Shown one piece after another: positions 29,414 through 39,256 of a stretch of 64,000 nucleotides of DNA. Made by a program: the position numbers and the translations under genes. The notes under the pieces were generated by a model. It was not told where the DNA came from, ran no database searches, and saw nothing but the letters and a program-made list of their open reading frames with translations. Within the stretch, counting starts at the first letter, position 1, and every line of letters starts with the position of its first letter. The DNA is from Rubripirellula amarantea (GTDB lineage Bacteria > Planctomycetota > Planctomycetia > Pirellulales > Pirellulaceae), in NCBI RefSeq assembly GCF_007859865.1, contig NZ_SJPI01000002.1, positions 310,001 through 374,000 on the forward strand, read 5' to 3'.

Positions 29414-29762
29414 CAGAAAAGCATCCTTGCTTTGTGTTCTTGAGTGACCAGTCATTTGATCAGTGACCAGTGAATGTTCGGGCGACATCCCCTTTATCGT
29501 CGGAGATGCTAGGCGTTGGTCAAGTCAGTCTCCGTTAAGAGCCCTGCTTGCCTAGCCGTGCCAAACGTACTGATCCGAACGAGTCGTCTGCTCGAAATTG
29601 CGACTCAAGGTGACTCTACCGAGAATGCACGGTCTTAAACCAGGGCAGTTTTTTCATGCTTTTGCTCATTTTCGAGCATCTCGTTGGACGATCCTCATAA
29701 TCGGCAAACTCTTCCTGGTTTGCCCAGACGTCAAAACCTCATTCCGCTGACCCTCGGTCGTT
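29414..29762. other. Divergent promoter region, no gene
   Basis: About 349 bp between the DUF1571 gene (minus) and the small exported protein (plus). I see no gene and no convincing promoter consensus; a TTTTTTCATGCTTTTGC tract at about 29649 is AT-rich for this genome. Confidence 0.5.
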
Positions 29763-30509
29763 ATGTACTCGTTAGTTTCACGATCGCGTTTAACGCTATG
29801 GCTCATTCTGGTGACCGCTTTGTCTGCGACGTCGGTGCGGGCGCAAAGCATTGGTTCGGACTCAAGCGATGATTGGTCGCCCTATCGCCGTAGTGTCTCG
29901 ACACCCGAAGCGAAAGCTAAGCGAGCGGCATCGCAAGAAGTACGCTGGGACGCTCCGGTGAGAGTTGCCAACTACGAACAACCATCGAACGATTCTGTGG
30001 CTATCGATGGTGCCAATCAAGACGCATCAGACTTCGGCACATCGCGACTAGAAGCCAGCGGCAACCTCGGTGATCCATCACTGCGAACGTCTGCCGGTGA
30101 TGAACAAGCGGCGTCGTTCAACCAATTCACGCATGGTGGTTCGAGTATGGGATACGTCAATCCCGTCCCAAGTCATCGCGTGATCCGAGCACCAAACCGC
30201 AATTTGAGTAGCCATCAAGGAAGTTCGCAAGGCGAACAACACGCTGGTCTAGGACTACGGCATCACCTGAGCGATTCGGACCAAGAGCATTTGCCACCAC
30301 CGCCGCTGCATGGTGAACACACCAAATTCAATCCTAAGAAATGGATCGGTGGTCCGGTGCAAAATAGGCCTGCGACGATTCCCAATGCGAAGCAGACCGG
30401 CACCTGGAAGCAACCGTACTCCTACGGCTACTTCGGTGGCAGCGGAACGCGTCACTGGAGCAAGAACTACGGATACCGCGACCGAACAACTGAATTTCGC
30501 TATCGATAG
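29763..30509 (+). CDS. Small exported protein, unknown
   Basis: A 248-residue protein with a signal peptide (RLTLWLILVTALSATSVRAQ, cleaved about residue 28). The mature part is polar and rich in S, H, Q, N and G, with little predicted secondary structure, and ends in a tyrosine/glycine-rich tail (SYGYFGGSGTRHW, NYGYRDR). No known domain is recognised. It is probably an envelope or extracellular structural protein. Convergent with hisS, 31 bp apart. Confidence 0.75.
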   Translation: MYSLVSRSRLTLWLILVTALSATSVRAQSIGSDSSDDWSPYRRSVSTPEAKAKRAASQEVRWDAPVRVANYEQPSNDSVAIDGANQDASDFGTSRLEASGNLGDPSLRTSAGDEQAASFNQFTHGGSSMGYVNPVPSHRVIRAPNRNLSSHQGSSQGEQHAGLGLRHHLSDSDQEHLPPPPLHGEHTKFNPKKWIGGPVQNRPATIPNAKQTGTWKQPYSYGYFGGSGTRHWSKNYGYRDRTTEFRYR

Positions 30510-30540
30510 CAACGAGGCTTCTGGTTGCTGGTCGCGTCGC

Positions 30541-31863
30541 TCAATCTGCGGCTAAGAACTTCGTCAGTGCCTCGGGTGCATCGTGAGTGTATTCGATATC
30601 GGAAGACTCTTTGGCGGCGAGCGCCTTCACTTGAACCTTGTTGGCTTGCCACTCGTTGTCACCCGCGATGATCGCGTAAGTAAAGCCTTTCTGATCGGCG
30701 TACTTCAGTTGTGGCCCCAGTTTCTTTGGTTCTGGATAAATCTCGGTGCCTATACCCGCCGACCGCAAGTTGGTGGCCAATTTCAGATAGTCGTCGCGGT
30801 GCGATTCGTCAAAGTAGGCGATCATCACGGGGGCAGGCGTGGAAGCTTTGGGTAGCAAGTTTAAGGTTTCCATTGCTGCGACCAAACGATCGAGTCCCAG
30901 CGATGCACCGATCCCTGGCAGGTGTTGTTTGGTGTAAAGGCCAGCCAAGTTGTCATACCGACCACCGCTGCACACGCTGCCAATTTCGACCAAGTCATCG
31001 AGCGTGGTTTCGAAGATCACGCCCGTGTAGTAATCGAGTCCCCGTGCGATCGACACATCGATCTTCAGGCGTCGTGTGGGAACTCCAGCGGCCACTGCGC
31101 CTTCGTAGATACTCTTTAACCTAGCGATACCCTGCGCGGCCTGCTCATTTCCGGCCGTGACGTCCGGCAACATGGCGAAGATCTCTTCCGGTGTTCCGGT
31201 GCAGTCGGCGAGACGCAAAACAGCAGCAGCTTGTTCGTCGCTAATCTCGGCAGCCGACACCATTTCGGCCTGCGTTTTTTCGCGGCCGATCTTGGCGAGC
31301 TTGTCGAGACTTCGGAGCACCGGAACGGTTCGATCGGCAAGACCGAGTCCCGCTAGCAGTCCCGTTAGAATTACCCGGTTGTTTAAGCTGATTGTGAAAG
31401 CGTCAAAACCCAGCGCAGCTAAAAGCTGATTGATGACCGCGACGGCTTCGATGTCGGCAAGTTCGGATTCAGTCCCGATGGTGTCGAAATCGCATTGAAC
31501 GAATTCACGATAGCGGCCCGCTTGCGTATTTTCGCCTCTCCATACCGGTGCAATGTGATACCGCTTAAAGGGAGTGCCGAGGGTACCGATGTGCTGGGCG
31601 GCGAAACGAGCCAGGGGCACGGTCAGGTCAAACCGCATTCCTACATCACGTTTGCCGTTGTCTTGGAACCGGTAGATCTGGCGATCCGTTTCGTCACTTC
31701 CTTTGCCCGTCAAAATTTCCAGGTGTTCGAGCACGGGCGTGTCGATGGGGGCAAAGCCAAACGATCGAAAGACCTCACGTGCCGTTTGCATCATCTGCTC
31801 ACGCGGCATCATCACGTCTGGTAGGTAGTCGCGAAAGCCTTTAAGCGTGCGTGGTTGAATCAT
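30541..31863 (-). CDS. hisS: Histidine--tRNA ligase
   Basis: A 440-residue class IIa histidyl-tRNA synthetase, charging tRNA-His in the cytoplasm. Motif 2 is seen in RGENTQAGRYREF, the histidine-specific motif in RGLDYYTGVIFE, and motif 3 in GASLGLDRL; the C-terminal anticodon-binding domain follows. The frame runs open to 32139, but ATG at 31863 (MIQPRTLKGFRDYLP) is the family start; the upstream part overlaps the YkgJ-like gene. Probably co-transcribed with that gene, whose stop is 59 bp upstream. Confidence 0.95.
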   Translation of the reverse strand: MIQPRTLKGFRDYLPDVMMPREQMMQTAREVFRSFGFAPIDTPVLEHLEILTGKGSDETDRQIYRFQDNGKRDVGMRFDLTVPLARFAAQHIGTLGTPFKRYHIAPVWRGENTQAGRYREFVQCDFDTIGTESELADIEAVAVINQLLAALGFDAFTISLNNRVILTGLLAGLGLADRTVPVLRSLDKLAKIGREKTQAEMVSAAEISDEQAAAVLRLADCTGTPEEIFAMLPDVTAGNEQAAQGIARLKSIYEGAVAAGVPTRRLKIDVSIARGLDYYTGVIFETTLDDLVEIGSVCSGGRYDNLAGLYTKQHLPGIGASLGLDRLVAAMETLNLLPKASTPAPVMIAYFDESHRDDYLKLATNLRSAGIGTEIYPEPKKLGPQLKYADQKGFTYAIIAGDNEWQANKVQVKALAAKESSDIEYTHDAPEALTKFLAAD

Positions 31864-31922
31864 AGGACGTTGGAAAAGTGGTGTGGGAAATAAAGGGGCG
31901 AGGCGTGATCGAGTTAGCAGCG

Positions 31923-32387
31923 TCAAGCCAAGGGTAGGCTCGATGGCTTGCGGCTTCGCAGAGCATGAGACGATCCGCGGCCGGGTTCCGGGAACTGAGG
32001 TACGAACAAGGCGTCGGCGTACTCGTCGATCTGTTCCGGCGTTTCGAAGTACTTCTCGTAGCACCAATCGTCTTCGAACTCGCACTCCACGGTCGTGTAG
32101 TCTCGGCAGATCTGCGGACGCGTCTCGTAGATTCCACATCGGTAGTCATCTTGCAAGTGCTTGCAGGTCGTGTGAACCAGCAAGTACCAGGTTTCGTCAT
32201 CAGTGAAAATCGACGCTCGGTCGTGCAACAGGTACCATCGCATGAAGTCGAAGTCGCGACGATTCGCAGGAGTCTCGATCGCCAGGGCAAAGTAGTGACA
32301 GCACTTCGCGGTGCAGTGTTCGCAAAGATTCTCGGACTCGGGAAAGTCACTGCGGCGGCGTCGGGTCGGTGGAGCGAGTGCGGACAT
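31923..32387 (-). CDS. YkgJ-family cysteine-cluster protein
   Basis: A 154-residue protein of the YkgJ/UPF0153 zinc- or iron-chelating family. Cysteines are arranged as CEHCTAKCC (about residues 22-30), then CKHLQDDYRCGIYETRPQIC (about 75-94) and C-E-F-E further on, which is the family pattern. The tail is acidic and then basic. Metal binding is expected from the family; biological role is not known. It lies upstream of hisS on the same strand and is divergent from purU. Confidence 0.88.
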   Translation of the reverse strand: MSALAPPTRRRRSDFPESENLCEHCTAKCCHYFALAIETPANRRDFDFMRWYLLHDRASIFTDDETWYLLVHTTCKHLQDDYRCGIYETRPQICRDYTTVECEFEDDWCYEKYFETPEQIDEYADALFVPQFPEPGRGSSHALRSRKPSSLPLA

Positions 32388-32530
32388 GGAATTCCTGCGT
32401 CAAATGTGCGTGTCGTGGAACCTGAGAAACTAGCAGAGCTTGGGGTCGGCAAAAATGCCCCCAGCGGGAACAATACGACCTGCGACTTGCTTGATTCGTG
32501 CGTGATCCCCCAATCTGAGTTTGAAATCCT

Positions 32531-33385
32531 GTGGAAGTTGTTATTACCGCTCTAGGCCCTGACAACGTCGGGCTGGCTGATCCCATCATTCACCACGTCA
32601 CCGGCCGAGGCGCGCGAATCGCCGAGATCCAGATGTATGACCATGATGAAGAGCATTTGTTCGCCATGATTTGCCGGATCGACATCGATGCCGCCGAGTT
32701 TGACCCGCTGCAAGATGCGATGCGTCAGATCGGCGAACACACCAAATTGGCCATCCGGGTTTGGAGCAGCGAACGTCGTCCGAAAAATCCGCGGTTGGCG
32801 ATTTGTTGCACCTATATCGAACACACGCCTCGTGCCGTTCTGGAAGGTGTGGTCGATCGTTCGATTCCGGCCGAAGCCGCAGTGATCATTTCCAATCGCA
32901 AGAAATTGTCCAAGCTGGCTGACGAGTTTGACGTGCCGTATCGATTGATTGGTGATGCCAACGGAGTGGCCGATGACGCGGCGATGGTCGCGGCGCTCGA
33001 CGAATTCGATGTCGACTACGTGATCTTGGCTCGGTACATGCGAGTTCTACCGGCGTCGACGTGTTGGCAGTTTGCCGGCGGCCGGATCATTAATTTGCAC
33101 CACGGCTTGCTGCCCGGGTTCCCGGGTTTTCGGCCCTATCACGATGCTTACAACGCGCGGATGTTGACGTTCGGTGCAACGTGTCACTTCATCATTCCCG
33201 AGCTTGATGCCGGCAATCAAACGATCAACCAACGCACCTTTGCCGTTTCCCCTGGCACACCGATCGACGAAGTGATCGCGCAAGGCGAAACTGAAAACGA
33301 ACCCAAGTGCTTGGTGGAAGGCGTTCGCCGCGTCGTCAACCGTGAAGTCTATTTGCACTTTCATCGTGTGGTTGCACGACGCTGA
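32531..33385 (+). CDS. purU: Formyltetrahydrofolate deformylase
   Basis: A 284-residue PurU, hydrolysing 10-formyl-THF to formate and THF, balancing one-carbon pools. The N-terminal ACT domain (ITALGPDNVGLADPIIHHV, residues 5-23) is followed by the formyltransferase fold, with the catalytic N and H in INLHHGLLPGFPG (~188-190) and the aspartate in ELDAGNQTI (~224). The start is GTG at 32531; no in-frame ATG lies far enough upstream to keep the ACT domain, and the ribosome site is weak. Distinguished from PurN by the ACT domain. Confidence 0.93.
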   Translation: MEVVITALGPDNVGLADPIIHHVTGRGARIAEIQMYDHDEEHLFAMICRIDIDAAEFDPLQDAMRQIGEHTKLAIRVWSSERRPKNPRLAICCTYIEHTPRAVLEGVVDRSIPAEAAVIISNRKKLSKLADEFDVPYRLIGDANGVADDAAMVAALDEFDVDYVILARYMRVLPASTCWQFAGGRIINLHHGLLPGFPGFRPYHDAYNARMLTFGATCHFIIPELDAGNQTINQRTFAVSPGTPIDEVIAQGETENEPKCLVEGVRRVVNREVYLHFHRVVARR

Positions 33386-33500
33386 TCACCTAACGCAGAT
33401 GACCAAATGCTGTTCGTCAATCGCTATTTGTGAATCAGTTTTCGTCTCGCGATGTTCGCTCAGCGCTGATCACGGGTCGTTCAATCTCGCAAGGTGGAAC

Positions 33501-34694
33501 TTACATTGCGTCGATAACGGCTCGCTTGAGCCATTTGACTTCGCTGGCGATATCGTCAGCGAGACTTTGTTTCTTCATGGCCGCCGGCATCACATTCCAG
33601 GCGTACGTTTCGATTTCTAGGTGACCGGTGAAATCAATCGTCGATTTCGGATCCGCCAGCGCCTTTAAGCACTGCGTGATGTCCGCGTGGCTAGTCGTCA
33701 GGTGTTCGAAGCGTTCCAGGAAAATAGGAACGTGGAAATGGACGATCCATCGTTCGTCGCCCCAAACGGGATCACCATCCGAAGCAATTCGAGACAGCAA
33801 TTCGGGCAAGTCCTCGGCCAACGCAAACGAATTGTCCGCCAATCGTCGTCCGGTTTGATGCAGGTACCGGTCCTCGGCAAAATGGCTTAGCTGTTCGATC
33901 GCCTCGCGTCTTCGGTGATTGGACATCGATGACCAATCCCCCACAATCGCACTGCTTACTTGAACCTTGCCGATTCCGATCTTGGCTTGAGTCAGGCGAT
34001 TAAGTACCTCGGCTTGGTTTTCCATCATGACTGCCGAATGGCAAATGTCATGGCAGACCATGATGTACTTGCGCTGAATTTCCTCGGGCAGTTCTTTGGC
34101 GAAGAAGTCGATCACATCGTCCGTCGTCTGCAAGATGCAGCCTGGTTCGGGTTCAATCGCGACGATGATCTTGCGTCCGGTGTCGTGGTGCAACTTGGCC
34201 AAGAAGCCGGCCAATTGTCGCAGTTGTTCGCCGGATTGCCCGATACGGTCTGCTTTTTCTTCGGCCGTCAGCGACCGATCGGGCCAACCAATAGGTAGCG
34301 TGCTAATCGTTCCGACCTTGTCGTCATCGGGTAGCAGCGCTGACAAGATTCGAGCGAGTTGCTTGGTATAGTCGAGTCGTTCTTGTTGCCACCAACCGGG
34401 AACGTAAACGGATTGCTTTACGACGGGCTGGTGAAAGTTGTCGTAGGGAAAACCATTGATCGTATAAGGACGAAGCTTCAGGCTTTCTAGATACTCACGA
34501 AACGGGTGCGGGTCGTTGACCAGCGATGTTGCCGCGGTGGAAGGTAACCAAAGTCCGACACTTAGTTCGTCCAGGTGCGAGGCCGCTCGAGCGCCCGATG
34601 CGTACGTCGACAGGTTTGACTTGATGGTGGCGAGATCGGTGCCAGCATGCACGTTCGTGCAGTAACCGATGATCCAATCCTTGGGAGACGACAT
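33501..34694 (-). CDS. EboE-like TIM-barrel protein
   Basis: A 397-residue protein resembling EboE of the EboABCEF cluster, a TIM-barrel of the xylose-isomerase/endonuclease IV group linked to transport of a precursor metabolite (scytonemin-related in cyanobacteria, unknown elsewhere). Evidence is the opening GYCTNVHAGTDLATI, then GLWLPSTAA, PYTINGFPYDNFH and the repeated metal-ligand-like positions (AIEPEPGC, VCHDICHS, HFHVPIF). The match is from memory. No other ebo gene is adjacent. An acetyltransferase gene lies 26 bp upstream on the same strand and is probably co-transcribed. Confidence 0.75.
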   Translation of the reverse strand: MSSPKDWIIGYCTNVHAGTDLATIKSNLSTYASGARAASHLDELSVGLWLPSTAATSLVNDPHPFREYLESLKLRPYTINGFPYDNFHQPVVKQSVYVPGWWQQERLDYTKQLARILSALLPDDDKVGTISTLPIGWPDRSLTAEEKADRIGQSGEQLRQLAGFLAKLHHDTGRKIIVAIEPEPGCILQTTDDVIDFFAKELPEEIQRKYIMVCHDICHSAVMMENQAEVLNRLTQAKIGIGKVQVSSAIVGDWSSMSNHRRREAIEQLSHFAEDRYLHQTGRRLADNSFALAEDLPELLSRIASDGDPVWGDERWIVHFHVPIFLERFEHLTTSHADITQCLKALADPKSTIDFTGHLEIETYAWNVMPAAMKKQSLADDIASEVKWLKRAVIDAM

Positions 34695-34720
34695 GAATGA
34701 GAGAGCCTATAAGTTTCGCA

Positions 34721-35431
34721 TCAGATGGGAACGCGTTCTGCGGTCGCAATCGTCATGGTGAGGGGAGATCTAGCTGAATTACCAACGGTTTGGTCGACGT
34801 GCAGCCTACCGTTTGCTCGGCACCACGTCCATGAAAGAACTCGAACGGTCCAAGCAGTGCCAACTTCGCTGGCAAAATAAACTTGGTGAGCCGCAATGGA
34901 GGCTTTGTTGGTGGGGTTGATCGAGGCAAGCACCATCGGTCGCAGTCCAAGATCATCCCGAGAGTGAGTCGTCAACACATACTCCAACAACCGTCGGTAG
35001 ATGCCTCGCCGTCGATGTGACTTGGCAATGAAGGCAGCGAACAACCAAACCTGATCGTCATTCAAGTGAATCCTGACCCCAAGTTCTGACTCGTCAAACG
35101 ATCCGCTCGCGATCCAGACGCCACCGATCGCAGTCTCGCCGTCGTAAGCTAGGCACGCGCGGTGTTCCGAAGCGGTGTCATCGGGTTGGTAATGCGTTAG
35201 CCGAGCAGCTTCGGCTTTCTCTGATTCGTCGACACACCATCGGAATGTGATCGATTCTTGATGGTCGCTCGATGGGCTGTTCAATGCGGCTGCGCTGGCC
35301 TCGCCGGGACACCGAAACTCAAAAACACGGAATATCCGCATCCTGAAAAGCTTCGCGGGCACGATGCGATTGACCACGATTCCTATGGAATACCACCAGC
35401 CGCGGGCTTGGATGCGTCCCAACATGCTCAA
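34721..35431 (-). CDS. GNAT N-acetyltransferase
   Basis: A 236-residue protein with a GNAT fold. The acetyl-CoA-binding signature is seen as KSHRRRGIYRRLLEYVL (about residue 130-146), a variant of RxxGxG/A, preceded by a beta strand (VWLFAAFIAKS). An N-terminal arm of ~35 residues precedes the domain. Substrate unknown. It lies upstream of the EboE-like gene on the same strand. An alternative later start, MSMLG... being the first, is not excluded. Confidence 0.83.
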   Translation of the reverse strand: MSMLGRIQARGWWYSIGIVVNRIVPAKLFRMRIFRVFEFRCPGEASAAALNSPSSDHQESITFRWCVDESEKAEAARLTHYQPDDTASEHRACLAYDGETAIGGVWIASGSFDESELGVRIHLNDDQVWLFAAFIAKSHRRRGIYRRLLEYVLTTHSRDDLGLRPMVLASINPTNKASIAAHQVYFASEVGTAWTVRVLSWTWCRANGRLHVDQTVGNSARSPLTMTIATAERVPI

Positions 35432-35549
35432 GATTCCTTTGATCAGCTTGCCCTAATACCGCCATACCTAATTGCAACCGGCGTTCATAAACGACACTAT
35501 AACGGGATCGCAATCAGAGTGTCACGGGAACGGAAAGGACGGGTCAGAG

Positions 35550-36611
35550 TTGTCTATTTACGTTGGAGTCGATGTCGGAGGAACCACTAGCACCATTGCG
35601 ATCGGTGATGAGGCGCGAAACGTTATCCGAATATCGAGCCAGTTTCCGACGCGGTCCTTGGTTGGACCTGAAGCCACCGTTGCGGACATCGTTCAACAAA
35701 TCGCCATCGAATTGGCGGCGGCCGGTCGGTCGGTCGACGAATTGCACGCCGTGTGCTTGGCTACTCCGGGGCCTGCGACGTTGGACGGAGTGTTAATGCA
35801 AACTCCCAACCTTGATCCTTCGAAGTGGAACCGCTGCCCGATCCGAAAGATGCTGCAAGCGGCCGTAACGAAATCGTTGAAGGCGGTCGAGGTAGCCTAC
35901 ATCGGCGATGGTCAAGCCGCGGCGGTCGGCGAGTATTGCATCCGGACGGAACGGATTCACTGGGATCAACTGCCACCGATTCCCAAGCCCAACCAAGGCG
36001 GATCCGAGATTGATTCGTTGTTCTTTGTAGCGGTGGGTACTGGACTCGGAGGCGGTGAAGTTCGTGCCGGTTTGGGCGTTCAGGGTGCCCAGGGCAGAGC
36101 AGGCCACGCCGGCCACATGCTGTTGCCGCCATTCGCGTTTCGTTATCCCCACGATCAACAATTGTTGGTTGGCAATTCGATGTGCACCGCTGAGTCAGCG
36201 ATTTCACTCACGGCACTAACGCATCAACTTGGGTACCGACTGACGTTGCCACATTGGGCTGATCACCCACTCAACCAGCAGGACTGTTCGTTGCGAGACA
36301 AGGCGAAGCAATTGCGAGAGCTAGCCGCTGAAAGTGATCCGCTGGCAGTAGAACTATTCGAAGATCAGGCCAAAGCTCTGGGGCTGGTCATGTTAACAAT
36401 CAACTACATGGGCGACTACGATTGCCTCGTGATTGGCGGCGGTGTCTGCGAGATGAGCCGTGGCATGCGAGCAAGGTACCTCGACTTGGTTCGTGAGAGC
36501 TACGAAAAACACGCGCTCGATGGATTCCGCAAATACGAGCACATTGGATTTTCCGTATGCGGTGACAATGCGTCAGTGATCGGCGCGCTGGCACAATCCT
36601 ACGGAGTTTGA
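35550..36611 (+). CDS. ROK family sugar kinase/regulator
   Basis: A 353-residue ROK protein (probable glucokinase or other hexose kinase) acting in cytoplasmic sugar phosphorylation. The phosphate-binding GVDVGGTTSTIAIG opens the fold, VGTGLGGGEVRAG is the second nucleotide loop, and GQAGRAGHAGHMLL-like residues follow. The usual CxCGxxGC zinc site is not seen. The frame opens at an ATG at 35472, but the TTG at 35550 with GGAAAGGA about 12 bases upstream puts the conserved fold at residue 3, so TTG is preferred. No helix-turn-helix precedes the fold, so it is a kinase rather than a repressor. Confidence 0.83.
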   Translation: MSIYVGVDVGGTTSTIAIGDEARNVIRISSQFPTRSLVGPEATVADIVQQIAIELAAAGRSVDELHAVCLATPGPATLDGVLMQTPNLDPSKWNRCPIRKMLQAAVTKSLKAVEVAYIGDGQAAAVGEYCIRTERIHWDQLPPIPKPNQGGSEIDSLFFVAVGTGLGGGEVRAGLGVQGAQGRAGHAGHMLLPPFAFRYPHDQQLLVGNSMCTAESAISLTALTHQLGYRLTLPHWADHPLNQQDCSLRDKAKQLRELAAESDPLAVELFEDQAKALGLVMLTINYMGDYDCLVIGGGVCEMSRGMRARYLDLVRESYEKHALDGFRKYEHIGFSVCGDNASVIGALAQSYGV

Positions 36612-36652
36612 TCGCGACCGAGGTTCACTTTGGTTTGCATGTTCACTGAAAG

Positions 36653-36691
36653 CAACTCTTTGCGTGCGAGTGGTTCGCTATGCGAGAGTTG
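36653..36691. other. Imperfect hairpin after the ROK gene
   Basis: CAACTCT and AGAGTTG close an imperfect stem of about 15 bp with GC-rich interior pairs. No U-run follows on either strand, so this is at best a weak transcript-end structure between two convergent genes. Confidence 0.35.
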
Positions 36692-36773
36692 TTGCCAACG
36701 CAAGTTACTTTACGAATTGAGGGCGGACCGGCGGACTCGAAACGTTGTCCGGCAACGCGTATCGGAGAGCTCG

Positions 36774-38042
36774 CTACAGTGCCTCGTCGATGACTTCACC
36801 GTTGGCTCGTGTTCCCAGAGCGCCCCACAGGCCAAACGCGCTGGCCATTCCGGGAACTGATTTCGGGTTGATCGAGCTGCTGTTGTTGCCCGTTCCCCAC
36901 TCGACATAAAGGGACACGCCCCGCGAATCGCCCGCGTCGATGGAGTCCGTGATGTAAGTGACCGCGCCGTCGCCCATCAACACGTGGGCACCACCAGCAT
37001 GTCGGCTGCTGGCCGAGTAGGTGCCGGCGCTGTTGTCGTTGGTCGTCACCGTGCAAATTTCACTGTTGGGTGGCAAGATCGTTTGAAACGAGGTGTGGCT
37101 CATGAAGTGGTTCGCCCATTTGTAACCCCTTCGACGTTCCACATCATGGACATTGGTGTCGTCAAGCCAAAACGTCGGTCGGTCGGGGTGATTCAGGTTC
37201 GCGTCAATGCACGCTTTGGGATTGTCGGCCACCGCCGGTGCAGCCGTGCCGCTCGGCCCGACCTTACCCGTCGTTCGCACATCCAAGTCGCCCAAATCGG
37301 TCGCAATCTCGCCACACATGATGGTGTTGGACAAACCGTCGAGGCAATCACGAAACCTCATCACTTTGCGATTCACAAACATGCCTCGGCACATCTGCCG
37401 AACGCGAGCCTCTCGAGTTGCATCTGGGCCCATCGCATCACTCCATTGCGACGCACTACTGTCCCACTCGACCAATCCTTGGTTGACGTAGTGCATCGCA
37501 TCGCCAACGCATGCGGCGTAGTTGGTCCGCCCTTGAGCCGGCAATCCGACTCCTGGATCACTGGGACATCGCAGCATAGGAATCTCGGTCATGAACGGTT
37601 GATACGGTTCAGCTTCCTCGTTCAGCAACGTCCGATCGGGACGCGGACCCATCGGCTGAAACGTCACTGTCGGCGTTGTGACGTAGGGTTTGGAAATCGT
37701 TTCCCATAAGCCTTGCTGTTCGATGAAAGGCAACAGCCCGACAAGAAAACTCAAACGCAAGCCATTGTTTGCGCGAATTCCATTGGCGGGACTCATGCCA
37801 GGGCTACCGTTCCCTCCGATGCGAGTTCCCGTGCCATGGGTGGGCAGCCGTTTGAATGCTGCGTGATAGTTGTGGATCCCAATGCCAAGTTGTTTGACAT
37901 TGTTACTGCAGCTCATTCGCCGCGCAGCCTCACGAGCCGCTTGCACCGCGGGCAACAGCAGGCCTACCAAGACGCCGATGATAGCGATCACGACGAGGAG
38001 TTCGATCAGAGTAAAAGCGAGACGAGAAGTACGAACATTCAT
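36774..38042 (-). CDS. DUF1559 pseudopilin-like protein (paralogue)
   Basis: A 422-residue DUF1559 protein, longer than its paralogue at 12479-13405. N-terminal prepilin-like segment [20 protein letters not shown] (residues ~10-29), then [20 protein letters not shown] and [15 protein letters not shown], with the end motif [12 protein letters not shown]. Function unknown, envelope-associated by its hydrophobic N-terminus. It is convergent with the ROK gene and divergent from the aldolase gene. Confidence 0.93.
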   Translation of the reverse strand: MNVRTSRLAFTLIELLVVIAIIGVLVGLLLPAVQAAREAARRMSCSNNVKQLGIGIHNYHAAFKRLPTHGTGTRIGGNGSPGMSPANGIRANNGLRLSFLVGLLPFIEQQGLWETISKPYVTTPTVTFQPMGPRPDRTLLNEEAEPYQPFMTEIPMLRCPSDPGVGLPAQGRTNYAACVGDAMHYVNQGLVEWDSSASQWSDAMGPDATREARVRQMCRGMFVNRKVMRFRDCLDGLSNTIMCGEIATDLGDLDVRTTGKVGPSGTAAPAVADNPKACIDANLNHPDRPTFWLDDTNVHDVERRRGYKWANHFMSHTSFQTILPPNSEICTVTTNDNSAGTYSASSRHAGGAHVLMGDGAVTYITDSIDAGDSRGVSLYVEWGTGNNSSSINPKSVPGMASAFGLWGALGTRANGEVIDEAL

Positions 38043-38242
38043 GGTGAGATTTCAAACTTTGTTCAACTGTTTACAAGGCTATCCATCCCGACCGGTTCCA
38101 ATGCATCCGAGTCTACATTGGAAGCGTAACTTTCACCCACTTAGTCCGCAAGGTTCGCAAAGCCAGGGGTGTGAATGCGCACCCGAATTGGCGAACATAG
38201 CGGCGGTCTGATGTACCGTAGTTTCCAAAATCACAGGTTTTA

Positions 38243-39124
38243 TTGATGTCCCAGTGGCTTACCGTTAAACAAGAAATGTGCGAAATCGGGCGACGCATTT
38301 ACGACCGCCGGTTTGCCGCGGGAAACGATGGCAACATCTCGGTCCGGGTGGCGCCCAATGAAGTGCTTTGTACACCAACCTTGCACTGCAAAGGGTTCAT
38401 GAAACCGGACGATATCGCAACGATTGATATGTCAGGAAAACAAATCGCTGGTGAAAAGAAGCGATCCTCCGAAGCTTTGCTGCACTTGGAGATCTACAAA
38501 AAGCGATCGGACATCAACAGCGTCGTTCACTGCCACCCGCCCCACGCAACCGCGTTCGGCATCGCTCGCGAACCCATCCCCCAAGCCGTTCTGCCCGAAA
38601 TCGAAATGTTTTTGGGGGAAGTGCCCATCACAAAGTACGAAACGCCGGGCAGCCAGCAGTTCGCCGACACAATCCTGCCGTTTGTCGATCGAACCAACGT
38701 GATCGTCTTGGCGAATCACGGAACCGTCAGCTACGGCGAAACAGTCGAGCGGGCGTATTGGTGGACGGAGATCCTCGATGCCTATTGCCGAATGTTGATT
38801 CTTGCCAATCAACTTGGCCGGGTGGCGTACCTTAGCGAAGCGGAAACTCGCGAGTTGCTTGAAGCCAAGAAAGCGTGGGGATTCAGTGATCCACGCAATT
38901 CAGAGTCGATGAAAGATTGCGATATACGCCGTCATGCAATTTTTCGACAAACATGGGCGGTGTCTGGCGTTGAACAACGCGTCTTCAAATACACCGAGGA
39001 ATCGTCGGCTCAATCAAGCGGCGAACCCGTCGATCCACAGAATGAAGAGTTCATTCGAAAGATCGCCGCGGAAGTCGTGCGACAGATGAAAGCTTCGGAG
39101 AACTGCGACAAACCAACGGGATAG
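38243..39124 (+). CDS. Class II aldolase/adducin family protein
   Basis: A 293-residue metal-dependent aldolase-type protein of the FucA/RhaD/AraD group. Zinc ligands are seen in HCHPPHATAF (about residues 96-101) and in ANHGTVSYG (about 158). The catalytic acid is probably in the ALLHLEIY region (about 82). The C-terminal ~80 residues carry an unusual polar extension ending in a helix (EFIRKIAAEVVRQMK). Typical substrates are fuculose- or rhamnulose-phosphate; the exact substrate is not readable from context. No other sugar-catabolism gene is adjacent except the ROK kinase at 35550. Confidence 0.87.
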   Translation: MMSQWLTVKQEMCEIGRRIYDRRFAAGNDGNISVRVAPNEVLCTPTLHCKGFMKPDDIATIDMSGKQIAGEKKRSSEALLHLEIYKKRSDINSVVHCHPPHATAFGIAREPIPQAVLPEIEMFLGEVPITKYETPGSQQFADTILPFVDRTNVIVLANHGTVSYGETVERAYWWTEILDAYCRMLILANQLGRVAYLSEAETRELLEAKKAWGFSDPRNSESMKDCDIRRHAIFRQTWAVSGVEQRVFKYTEESSAQSSGEPVDPQNEEFIRKIAAEVVRQMKASENCDKPTG

Positions 39125-39168
39125 AAGGAGTGAAGTTGCGCTATCCGTGACTGACTCACTATCGAAGC

Positions 39169-39256
39169 AGTGCCTCGTGATGGGGTGGACAGGAAGTTTA
39201 GAGGACGCATTTTAACGGCTGCAGATTCGTGTCCTGTCACTCCCTCACGAGGCACT
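39169..39256. repeat. Imperfect inverted repeat, 26-bp arms
   Basis: Outer stem AGTGCCTCGTGA / TCACGAGGCACT (12 bp), a near-pairing interior of about 6-7 bases and an inner stem GACAGGA / TCCTGTC (7 bp), enclosing a 37-base loop. The arms end at the same sequence in both orientations, as in a terminal-inverted-repeat element, but there is no visible direct repeat. Confidence 0.75.

Noticed and set aside
31864-32139. N-terminal extension of hisS
   Set aside because: The extension overlaps the YkgJ-like gene and lacks synthetase homology; MIQPRTLKGFRDYLP at 31863 is the family start.
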